A stretch of 64,000 nucleotides of DNA. Source: Cryptomeria japonica (lineage: Eukaryota > Streptophyta > Pinopsida > Cupressales > Cupressaceae). Below the pieces are notes generated by a model that was not told the DNA's origin, made no database searches, and worked only from the letters and a program-made list of their open reading frames with translations. Positions 48,130 through 57,900 of this stretch are shown here, in pieces. The stretch lies in NCBI RefSeq assembly GCF_030272615.1, contig NC_081413.1:331509302-331573301 (forward strand). Direction: 5' to 3'. Numbering within the stretch: the stretch's first letter is position 1; every line of letters begins with the position of its first letter. Both the position numbers and the translations under genes were made by a program.

Positions 48130-48524
48130 CTGTTGTGACATATTCACACATCGCCCCATTGCAAATGGGGACCCCTTCTTTTTGCTTTCTAGGTTAGTTT
48201 TCTTTGCTTGGTTGTTTGGTCTTGGCTATTAATCTTTGCATTGGAGAGTTTCTAGAGAGCTCATAAGGATAGGATGGTCTGCTTGAGTTGAAGTGGGTCA
48301 ATAGGTGGTCCAGGTCAGGGTCTCTGTTGAAAGTTTCCTCTCAGTTTGGCATGGGTCTTGTTTCTAGGGTTGAGTCTTGATTGAGTTTGAGGAAGTCTTT
48401 GTGTCATGCTAGGAGTCTTGCCTTTTGAGACCTATGCCATTGAGTCAAGTCAAGGATGCCTTGGACATTAAGTTGAGCAAACTTTTGATCATGAACAATG
48501 AGGAATTTGGGTGACAACCTCAAA

Positions 48525-50600
48525 TTCACTCCTGACCCTTTCAAAGGTACAGGAGCGAATTCTTCAAAAGAAGGCTCCCCCCCCCCCCCAAACTGGATGA
48601 AATACTCTATCTCAGGGCCTTGTTTGATGCAATATCCACTTACCTATCCCTTAGAGAAGCATATCAATGAGACTAGAACGCAAAGGCTAGAAGACAATGG
48701 AGAATTTGAGCTAGATTGTGAATTTCGCTCCTGACCCTTCCAAAGGTACAGGAGCGAAATCTTCCTTAGCTCTCTTTGCCCTCCTATGTTGGACAAAAAC
48801 TTCACTTAAGGCATGGATTGGGAGAAAATTAGCTTGAATTCACCCTTGGAGACACCTTGGACAAACTTGGACTTGGAAATTTGGAGAGTCTCGAATTTGA
48901 GCATTATTGCAAAATTCACTACTGACCCTTCCAAAGGGACAGGAGCGAATTCCTTAAATCCTCTCTTGGTCCTAACTTGGACTATAACCCTTGCTTCCAA
49001 GCCTTGACTGAATGAAGAATGATCGATCCATGCCCTTGTGAATGAGTTGCAACAATAGTGGATGAGAAATTTGAGTGAAAACACCAATTTCGCTCCTGAC
49101 CCTTCCAAAGGGTCAGAAGCGAATTTCATTATAGGTCCTGTCCTCTCAAAGGGTCTGGAGCAAATCAAGGTGAGACATGCATCGTACAAGAAAAATTTGA
49201 AGGAGTCTCTGCTTAAACTCTCTTAAAAGGTTTGAACTTGTTAAAATTCATGAGCAATGATGTGAAAATTGAGTGAAAATATGAATTTCGCTCCTAACCC
49301 TTTCAAAGGGTCCAGAGCGAAATTCCTCTTGAGGTCATGTACCTTCCAAAGGTACGTAAGCGAAATTGTTAAGATGTACTTTTGATCCAACATTTTGAAC
49401 TAGGCGCCTCCTTAAGGTGATTTGTTAGCATTTCCTAAGGTGAGAACAATGTGAATGAGGGTAAAGTTTGAATGTTTGAATGATATCTAAGACTAAATCC
49501 TCAAATTCGCTCCTGACCCTTCCAAAGGGACAAGAGCAAATTTCCTTAGATCTCCCTTCTTGGTCCTAATTTGCATCATAAACCTTGTCCCTATGGCGTG
49601 ATTGAGAGAGAATTGATGTGTACAACAAAGTGAAGTGATGAAAATGTGAGGGATTTGAGCATAATTGCCAAATTCGCTCCTGACCCTTTCAAAGGGTCCA
49701 GAGTGAATTTCATCTAAGCTCCTGACCCTTTCAAAGGGTCCAGAACGAAATCCTCCAAAGGACCTAATTCCTCACTAGAGACATTGAATGGTGGTCATGC
49801 ATGGCAAGAAAAGGATTCAAAAGTTCAAGTCTAAGACAAATTTATGGGAAAAGAAGTGTGAATTGAGCCTAAAGGAGCAAATTCGCTCCTGACCCTTCCA
49901 AAGGGTCCAAAGCGAATTTCTTCAAGAAACCTTGTACCTTGCTCAAACCTTTGAACCAATCCATTCCTAAGCATTTTTGAAGGCAAATGACTTGATCTTG
50001 ATAAGGTAAGGGTGAGAGATGAAGTTCTATGAAGGAATTGAGCAAAAAAGCTATTTCGCTCCTTACCCTTCCAAAGGGTCCAGAGCGAATTTCATCTAAG
50101 CTCCTGACCCTTCCAAAGGGTCTAGAGCGAAATCCTTCAAGGGACCTCCTATCTCACTCAAACAATTGAATGAATCCCATTTCGAGCAGATTTGAGGGCG
50201 AATTGACTTGATTGTGATAGATGAAGGGTGGAAAAGACAAGTCCAAGGCAAGTTAAGTATGAATAGAGCTTAAAGGAGCAAATTCGCTCTTGACCCTTCC
50301 AAAGGATCCTCCCTTTTGCTTCAAATATGGACTAATTTCATGCCATGGAACCTCAACTAGGACGTTATCATGCCTTGGAAACAATTGAAGTAAAGAAAAA
50401 TGATGAGAAAGTGAAGAATTTGTGCAAAAATGCAAAATTCACTCCTGACCCTTCCAAAGGGTCCAGAGCGAAAATTTCATTATAGATCCTGTCTTTGGAG
50501 CGGGTCCAGAGCGAATTTTATTATAGGTTCCTTGGAGAGGGTCCAGAGCGAATTTCATTATAGGTCCGTTCCTTGGAGAGGGTCCAGAGCAAAGTTGATT
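48525..50600. repeat. Spaced hairpin repeats in the giant LTR
   Basis: A 35-bp imperfect palindrome, consensus TTCGCTCCTGACCCTTCC then AAAGGGTCCAGAGCGAA, recurs at 48525, 48724, 48915, 49089, 49287, 49506, 49673, 49716 (partial), 49882, 50055, 50098 (partial), 50283 (truncated) and 50438, then as half units to 50590. Spacing is mostly 165-220 bp. The TTCGCTC and GAGCGAA arms are complementary, as are GACCCTT and AAGGGTC. Spacer sequences vary more than the palindrome. Confidence 0.85.
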
Positions 50601-50639
50601 TTAGTGCCTTCTTGTTGATGGTTTGAAGTTAGGAATACT

Positions 50640-51071
50640 ATGTTAGAACGAATATATCATGTGTACTTAACACCTTTTTTGTTTGTTTTGCAGATTAACA
50701 AAATCAAGTTGGAGGAAGATCAATCCAGGACAAGGACGACTTCTTCAAACCTCATCATCATCAAGGACACCTTAAGTGCGGAGAAGAAGACCAAAGTGTT
50801 AAAGACTTCAAGTGTTCAAGCAATAGAGCAAGACATTCTCAAGGACCTCATTCTATCACATAGAGAAATCACAAAAATCTTACAAACATTTCAAGGCGAT
50901 ATGAGCTACCAGAGGAGTGACTTGACCGTGAAGAGGCCTCATCAAACACAAGAGAGCCAAGGAAAGGTACATCGTTCCTCAAGCACATCGAGGACGAAGG
51001 AGGATCAACCAAGGTCAGTGCAAGGGTACGTTGAAGAAGCAGATAGTTTCAGAAGAGTTAATCAAAGTTAG
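50640..51071 (+). CDS. 143-aa open frame inside the giant LTR
   Basis: The frame has no recognised domain. A polypyrimidine tract plus CAG ends at 50693 inside it; after that the translation is hydrophilic and Lys/Ser/Thr-rich (INKIKLEEDQSRTRTTSSNL onward) with predicted helix and no hydrophobic core. The TATA box lies downstream, so element transcription would start after it in this LTR. It could be an exon of a read-through transcript or a chance frame. No family is assigned. Confidence 0.3.
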   Translation: MLERIYHVYLTPFLFVLQINKIKLEEDQSRTRTTSSNLIIIKDTLSAEKKTKVLKTSSVQAIEQDILKDLILSHREITKILQTFQGDMSYQRSDLTVKRPHQTQESQGKVHRSSSTSRTKEDQPRSVQGYVEEADSFRRVNQS

Positions 51072-51398
51072 CTTCTCATCATCATCACATTGAATATCAA
51101 GAAATACAAAGTTCCTTGACCAAGCACAAACGCAAGCCAAGGTGGCATCCTAGTCACTATTCCTCCAATCAAAAGGCTCCACCTCAGCATGTCCAGATTC
51201 AGTGAACCACGCTTGCGCACGGAGGCACAAACTCTGATGTACCTACCCCTGTTTCCTATTGGTTCTCGTGCATTGAATGTAATTTTCTCATTGGCTAAAG
51301 GAGAGTTTGTTGTAACAAACCCTAATTAGGGCTTTCATCATGTAATCCTAGCCATTGATTGTAAATCAATCTGAGCCATTAAAATGTAAAGAGCTCTC

Positions 51399-51406
51399 TA
51401 TATAAA
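51399..51406 (+). promoter_or_regulatory. TATA box of the giant LTR
   Basis: TATATAAA within GAGCTCTCTATATAAAGC; a likely R region and an AATAAA at 51548 follow. Confidence 0.65.
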
Positions 51407-52277
51407 GCTTTGGCCCTTCATTTGTAAGGGTTAATAGTTGATCAATAGTGAGATAATAGCTAATAGTAAGTAGAATAGAATAGCCAATAGAATAGAAATT
51501 AGAGTAAAGTAGGAAGAGAAGGCAAGAGATTGTTGCCCAAAATTGTAAATAAACCCCATTTTCATTGAAGTTAAGGTGAAATGTGTTGTTTCTTGCAATA
51601 TGCATTGTTTCTTGTTGGATCTTCAAATTTGATGGTAGATAATTAGATTGAAAGAAAGAAGTTACTGAATGCACTCGCATGGAATCCACCTAGTCTACAC
51701 CACTAGCCTCTTACTGACTGTAAGTGTGCCATGTGTGGTCAACTGGCATTGAATGAGCTTAATCTCGAATTGTTATACGTACATTGTTCATGCATTAACT
51801 TGAATGGTGATCAGTGTTTGATGGTGTAACGATTTGAACATATTTGAAGCATTCCTTAGAAGATTGCACTGAGTTGGTGTCAAATTGTTCAGTTTGATGG
51901 TGAGATCTAGCCCAATAGGACTCCACCTAGTCGTTCATCTTTCTTCTTACATTCTAGGTCTTAGATTAGACTAACTAAACCCTACACCTTTTGCTATTTC
52001 TTTATTCTCCCCGGTGAGTAGATAGGACTTGAGTTCCAACAAATGAAGCATTCAGGCAAACAAATGTAAGTCCCCTTGTGATTCCAACATAATCACATCA
52101 GACCAACTGTGCTTATCCACACGTAGAGACCCTACATACCAAAACCTTGGAGTTGCCTCGATTGATCCTTAGGCGAAATCTTTAGCATTTGAGGAAACTT
52201 TGTTCAAGAGAGGATAAGGTACCTTTGGGTATTTTATTTTGTGTTTGATCGTGTATAAAAGACACATCAACAGTACC

Positions 52278-52905
52278 CTAGTTTGATCAATAACAAAACA
52301 GAAATACTTTGTAGAATGTTGACCAAAAAGGGACTACATCTTAGCTTGAAGCTTGTGTTGTCAAAGGAGATCTAAGCTAGTGGGAACATATTGAATACCA
52401 TCCTCCAAACTCCTACAACACACAAGAGTATCAGTCAAACACACAATGATGGATTTTCCCAAGTGAGATCAAAAAAATATCATTGAAAGCAACTTTCCAG
52501 CAATCAATTGAATCCATACACACCTGATAAAAAACTTTAAGTTAGATCTATCTTCATGAAACACCGTACATCATTACAATGATCAAGATGATATCTGATC
52601 TTGGGGAGGGGCATCAATTCTTTACAGTGATCTTACTTAAATTTTAAAACTATGTAGTCAATCACCTCCTCCATTCTCCTTCTCGGTATAATGAAAGATG
52701 GAGATCCATAATGGAGGGTGTTGAGTTGTATCTTGCCTTCTTCCATGAGTTGTTGAATTTGGTTCTTTATCTCTGCACTTTCTATTTGTGAGAAGCGATA
52801 TGCTAGGTTAATTTGATAATTAAGACTCAAATCACATCTACTGAATGAGTGACGTCTATGAAAGGTGGCAATCACTTTGGCTCTTTAAAAACATTAGAGT
52901 TAACC
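52278..52905 (-). pseudogene. Gypsy RT N-terminal segment
   Basis: VNSNVFKEPK and DVTHSVD near 52900-52850, YRFSQIESAEIKNQIQQLME and YGSPSFIIPRR to about 52680, then MPLPKI, CFMKIDLT and SLEDGIQYVP with stops. It is bordered by two insertions: the giant solo LTR on the left and the non-autonomous LTR element on the right. The open piece at 52633-52875 is the best-preserved part. Confidence 0.85.
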
Positions 52906-52910
52906 TCAAC

Positions 52911-53292
52911 TTAAGAGTTAATGGTAACTCCTCAACACCCCCAGAATCCTTGCAAAACCAAAACAATTTCCACAAGAGAATGGCACGTATAGCTTGCATA
53001 ATAATGATGCATGAAATGATTGATTGAATATGAAATATACAATAAAATGCCTCGCTTATAAAGGCAATGTGTGATGTAGTATGATTAACTAACATGACAC
53101 AAATATTAAATGCCTAAATAACTAAGTAAATAAAGGTCGTAAAAGACAAGATATGATGTGTCTTGTATAGACAACTAAGACTTCTCGAATGACACGTGGA
53201 ACCTAAGTAAACTTAAGTTGTGAATAAGTCACCTACTAGGAACTAGCTAGGTACAAGATTTTACTAGGTACATAACCTTATTCACGCCAACA
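52911..53292 (-). repeat. 3' LTR of the non-autonomous element
   Basis: Matches 60325-60691, for example ATGCATGAAATGATTGATTG and CACCTACTAG.AACTAGCTAGG in both. The outer terminus is mutated (forward TTAAGAG where the partner has TGTAGG). The inner end is CGCCAACA, followed by the polypurine complement CCCTCCCTTAAG. Confidence 0.8.
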
Positions 53293-54063
53293 CCCTCCCT
53301 TAAGTGCAACTTAAGGAAAAGATTATGATGCAAGATTATGAGTTCCACCTACAAAACCATGTACAATGCAAATCTCTCACAATGAAGAAAAGAAGAAAAT
53401 ATGTTGGAACAAAACTCTTCTCCAAAAGAGAGAAAAGATAAAAAAAAGATGATGTATGGAGGACTCAATGATACCCACCAAGGACCACATCCATCATGAA
53501 ATTACAAGCAATGAACCCCTCATAAGAAGGAAAGAGAGACCATATAACACCCACACAAGGTACAATATCATTCAGAAATGGTGAGTGCTTGAAGACAATA
53601 CGTAATCCAAGGTCTACAAACAATATTTCTCCCCTTGCGAAGAAGTTAAACCAAGTATAAATGCCGGAATGCTTCCCATTCCAAATAAAAATTTGTAGGA
53701 TGTAGAATTCAAACGTAGGATGATATCTCTCAAATTTGCTCATGTGTCACCACATCCTTGGATGATGAAGATGCCACAATCCAATCAAGTACATGTCCAA
53801 TCACAACAGAAGGTGACAAACAAAAAACAAATGGATATTGATTTTGAACTAGCTCCAAAGACAAAGATGATGTGACAATAGTTGTGTCATGACTGTCATC
53901 AAATAAGAGAGATAAACCCTCAAATCAGTCTTCCAAAACTGAAATATAAGATTCCACAAACAAAGAAGCAATGCCAAATAGATAGGAATCCCAATCAGGA
54001 AAATAATTAGATACCTATTGCAATGAATCATTGGAGGTTCTCAATGAACCAACAATAGAAGAT
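53293..54063 (-). other. Left interior of the non-autonomous element
   Basis: Continuation of the unrecognised coding relic on the minus strand to about 53780, then 3' untranslated interior up to the polypurine tract. The right edge AAGAT (54059-54063) is the target duplication of the copia element. Confidence 0.5.
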
Positions 54064-54152
54064 TGTTGTGAAATATGGATCGAAGAATAATGACAGCGAT
54101 TCTGGAAGACTGATTGCCGTGAGTTATTTATCGTCTCCATCATTGAATCCGG

Positions 54153-54160
54153 TTTAAATA
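54153..54160 (-). promoter_or_regulatory. Putative TATA box in the 3' LTR
   Basis: TATTTAAA on the minus strand within CTTGTATTTAAACCGG, 11 bases after the large inverted repeat. The same box lies at 58917-58924 in the 5' LTR, where it would drive the element. Confidence 0.55.
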
Positions 54161-54171
54161 CAAGAGGAAAG

Positions 54172-54239
54172 GTTGCCTACGTAGGGACATGTCCATATGT
54201 GGCAGTTGCCACGTATGGACATGCCCCTACGGAGGCAAC
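54172..54239. repeat. 33-bp inverted repeat (hairpin) in the LTR
   Basis: Arms 54172-54204 and 54207-54239 are reverse complements with three mismatches and a 2-base centre. One arm includes TGCCACGT, i.e. ACGTGGCA on the minus strand, an ABRE/G-box-like word. It recurs at 58936-59003 in the other LTR. Confidence 0.93.
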
Positions 54240-54359
54240 TGTTCATAACAATTAGTTTGTTTATGTTTAATTTCCGAACTGTATGCTCTGTTAATATATC
54301 ACTCTCCAGATAATAACCGATTTACCATCAGTTAGATTCACGAGGGCTATATCTTAACA

Positions 54360-54372
54360 CTCCCTCTTAGCA
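54360..54372 (-). other. Polypurine tract of the young copia element
   Basis: TGCTAAGAGGGAG on the minus strand, directly before the 3' LTR start TGTTAAGAT; it primes plus-strand DNA synthesis in LTR elements. Confidence 0.85.
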
Positions 54373-54758
54373 GGAGTGGATCTAAGTAATTTTCTTGGGA
54401 GCATATTCTGTCATGACTTCCGACACAATTCGGGACAACATTTAATATAGTCTTGTCATGACAATAAACTCAATATCATGATATCCGGCTCAGTCCGAGA
54501 CAATCACTTAAGAAGTCAATCATGAGATGATCACATACTTGAGGATCAAGATATCCGGCACAGCCCGGGACAACAACTTAATGTAGTCAATCTTGACACT
54601 TGGTCAACTATTGTCAAGATCGTCACCTTGAAATAGTAACCTTAAACATAAGAAGATCATCATCTTCTTGAACACAGTTAGAATATTGCAATATACATTT
54701 TATTTATTTATTCATGAACAAATTACACATGGTAGGAATTTCATCCTAATAATCTCAA

Positions 54759-54930
54759 TTATAATCTAGTCATACCAAGTTTACTTCTGAAGTATTCTAT
54801 CTTCAATCTTGCAAGAAGCTTGGTGAAGATATCAACATTTTGTTCTTCAGTACTGATGTACACTAGTTTTATGACGTTTCGATCTACCATATCTCTTATG
54901 TAGTGATAAGGGATCTCAATATGTTTGATC
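54759..54930 (-). pseudogene. RNase H tail of the young copia, out of frame
   Basis: The usual copia ending (HIEIPYHYIRDMVDRNVIKL, then STEEQNVDIFTK and YFRSKLGM) is intact but in a different frame from the main ORF. The switch lies at the A-run in CGATCAAACAT (near 54926), where one base appears to be missing relative to related elements. Confidence 0.9.
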
Positions 54931-57900
54931 GATTGTGAAAAACTGGATTTACTGAGAGCTTGATACAACTCTGATTATCACAGTGAATTATTGTTGAATT
55001 CAGAGTTTTTCCAAATAATCCAAATAATAACTTTCTTAGCCATACCGCTTCACGAGCTCCCATGGAGGCTGCCATATATTCTGCTTCGATGGAGCTTTGT
55101 GCAACTGCTAACTGTTTTCTGCTGAACCAAGATATCATAGCAGAACCAAGACTGAAGCAACACCCTGTAGTACAACACCCTGTAGTACTTTTACGGTCAG
55201 TGGTACTTCCGGCCCAATCAGAATCAGAATATCCTTCAAGTTGAATCTCAACATTTTCATACTTTAAGCCAAGTCCGATTGTGCCTCGTAAATATCTTAG
55301 AATGTGTTTAGCAGCCATTAGATGTATCTTCTTAGGTTCACACATGAAGTGACTTAATACATTTGTACCATAGCAGATATCGGGATGAGTATTTACCAAA
55401 TACATGAGTGAACCAACGATTTGTCTGTAGAGTGTGGGATCTATAGGTTCTAAATCTTCTGCCTCAATTTTCAGCTTGTGCAAATTAGTTTCCATTGGTG
55501 TAGCTAATGGCTTACACTCCATCATCCCAAATCTAGTTAGAATATCTGTGGTGTACTTTCCTTGATTTAGGAAGATGTAGTTTTTCTTCTGCCATACTTC
55601 TAATCCCAGAAAATAATGTAGAAGCCCTAGATCCTTCATATCGAATTCTGCTGTCAGATCTTGCTTACATTTCTCAATGAGATTATCCTCTCCTGTTATC
55701 AAAAGATCATCCACGTAAAGGACCAATATAATCATATTGCCATTTGAAACCTTGAAGTAGATGTTGGGATCTGCTAGGTTCTTGGAGTACCCTAGTTTGG
55801 AGAGATAGTTGTCTATCCTTGCATACCAGGCCCTAGGTGCTTGTTTTAACCCATAGAGAGCTTTCTTTAGTTTACAAACATAGCAATTTTTATCACGTAT
55901 GGTGAATCCTTCTGGTTGTTCTATATATACTTCTTCTTCAATTGAACCATTTAGGAAGGCAATCTTTACGTCCATTTGGTGAATTTTCCATCCTTTGGAT
56001 GCTGCAATTGCAATGATTGTTCTTACTAACGTATACCGGGCAACTGGGGCAAATGTCTCTTCATAATCAATTCCTGCTTTCTGAGAGAATCCCCTGGCCA
56101 CAAAGTGAGCTTTATGTTTTTCAACGCTGCCATCAGATGCATATTTGATCTTGAATAACCACTTGGATGAGACAACTGATTTGTCTTTTGGTCTAGGCAC
56201 TATATCCCAAACACCATTCTTTAGTATAGATTGATATTCTTCAACCATAGCATCTTTCCAAGCCTGTTTTGATAAGGCTTCTCTGACATTTGTTGGTTCA
56301 GAATTTGTGAGTTCGGTTAGAAGTGCAGCATAACATTTTAGAGTTCTTGTTCTCTTATTTTCTTTGGAAATTTCATTTGGTTCTACATTATTCTCTTCAA
56401 TCATTTTCCTTGCCCGTAGAGGTCTTTTCTTGTTATTGAGTGTTTCAATATTTTCATCAACAAGAGGTTCAAAAGCTCTTATGATGTCCTCCCTCTCAGT
56501 GTCTGAAGGTTCGGAATTTTCTATGATATTCTCCCTCTCAATCTCAGTTATGTGATCTTCTTCTTCCTTAGTAATGTTATCATCCTCAGGTTCTTTGAGT
56601 GTAGTGTTTTCTTCAAACTTTACATCTCTACTTATCTCAACAGATTTTTTCCCTGGAATGTAAATGCGATATCCTTTAGTATTTTCACTATAGCCAATGA
56701 AGATACCTCTTTTTCCGGATGGTTCTAGTTTTGTCCTCTTTTCTTTAGGAACATGGATATATACGGGACAGCCAAATATCCTTAAATGACTTAAGTCTGG
56801 TTTGTTCCCTGTAAAAGCTTCTTCAGGAGTTATGTTTTCTAGAACTGAGTGCGGACATCTGTTTTGAATGTAGACTGCTGTATTTGAAGCTTCTGCCCAG
56901 AATGAAGTGTGTAAGTCTTGGTCATGCATCATGGCTTTTGCTGCTTCAATTATGGTTCTGTTCTTTCTTTTTGCTACTCCATTCTGTTGTGGATTATATG
57001 GTACAGTATACTCCCTCTTAATCCCAACGGAATTACAAAAGTCTTTGAAGTTGTCAGATGTATATTCTCCCCCATTGTCGGATCTTAACACCTTAATTTT
57101 CTTCCCTGACTGGTTTTCTACTAGTGCCTTGAATTCTTTGAACTTAGATAGTACTTCATTTGAGTCTTTGCACTTTAGAAAATATATCCATGTTTTTCGA
57201 GAGTAGTCGTCAACAAAGATTATGTAGTATAAGGATCCAGTTAGGGATGGTGTTGACATGGGACCGCATAGGTCTGAGTGAATTAGTTCTAAAATAACTT
57301 TTGATTTGTGCTCGCTTGAGGGAAAAGAAACTTTCACATTCTTTCCCAAGGCACATCCTTTGCAAATGCCTGTGTGTTCAGATTTTAGTTGGGGCAGTCT
57401 TGAAGTAATCTTCTTTATGTTGGATAGAGCACTATATCTTAGGTGTCCTAATCTTTTGTGCCATAATTCATTATTATTTGAAACTTCAAGATTTAGTGCT
57501 TCCTTTTGATCACTGCATAGTTTGTATAGGCTACCATCTCTTGAACCTACTGTTATGGCATTTTTTATATTTGTATTTTTAGGCCAGAGTAGAACTTTAT
57601 CTTCATTGAAGGTAACCCGATATCCTTGATCAGCTAGGCCTGAGATTGAGACTAGATTTCTTTTTATTCCAGGTACAAACAGAACATCCTTTAATTGTAG
57701 AGATACTCCATTTCTTAGTTTGATAGTACAGGTCCCAATTCCTTTCACAGGATATGTGGAGTTATCTCCAATAGTAACCTCTTCACTTGAGTGCCCATTA
57801 AGTGTTTCAAACTGATTTTTGAATCCAGTTATATGCCTTGATGCTCCACTGTCTACGATCCAAGTGTTTTTATTTGTATTTATTTCGCTTGATAGGGCTA

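Larger units (their letters stand above)
48131..52272 (+). repeat. Giant solo LTR (4.1 kb) with exact target duplication
   Basis: 4,142 bp from TGTTGTGACATATTCACAC to CATCAACA, flanked by GTACC on both sides (48126-48130 and 52273-52277). It cuts the RT frame of the surrounding gypsy element, whose text continues on either side. No second copy of the termini occurs inside and no gag or pol, so it is a single LTR left after recombination. Inside: tandem hairpin units (48525-50600), a T-rich splice-acceptor-like TTTGTTTGTTTTGCAG (to 50693), a 143-aa open frame, a TATATAAA box (51399) and AATAAA (51548). This gives U3 of more than 3 kb, an R of about 150 bp and U5 of about 700 bp. Confidence 0.85.
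54064..54359 (-). repeat. 3' LTR of the young copia element
   Basis: 296 bp; forward limits TGTTGTGAAATATGG and ATCTTAACA. Differences from the other copy: C/T at the GCCGTGAG word, T/C after the hairpin (54240) and G/A in CACGAGGG near the end. Confidence 0.96.

Noticed and set aside
48525..50600. CRISPR-like array
   Set aside because: Repeat-spacer look is superficial: spacers are 130-180 bp, units vary, the host is a plant and the array lies inside an LTR.
48498..50618. Short frames across the hairpin repeats (48498-48734, 48806-49189, 50430-50618)
   Set aside because: They follow the repeat units on both strands and carry no independent coding signal.
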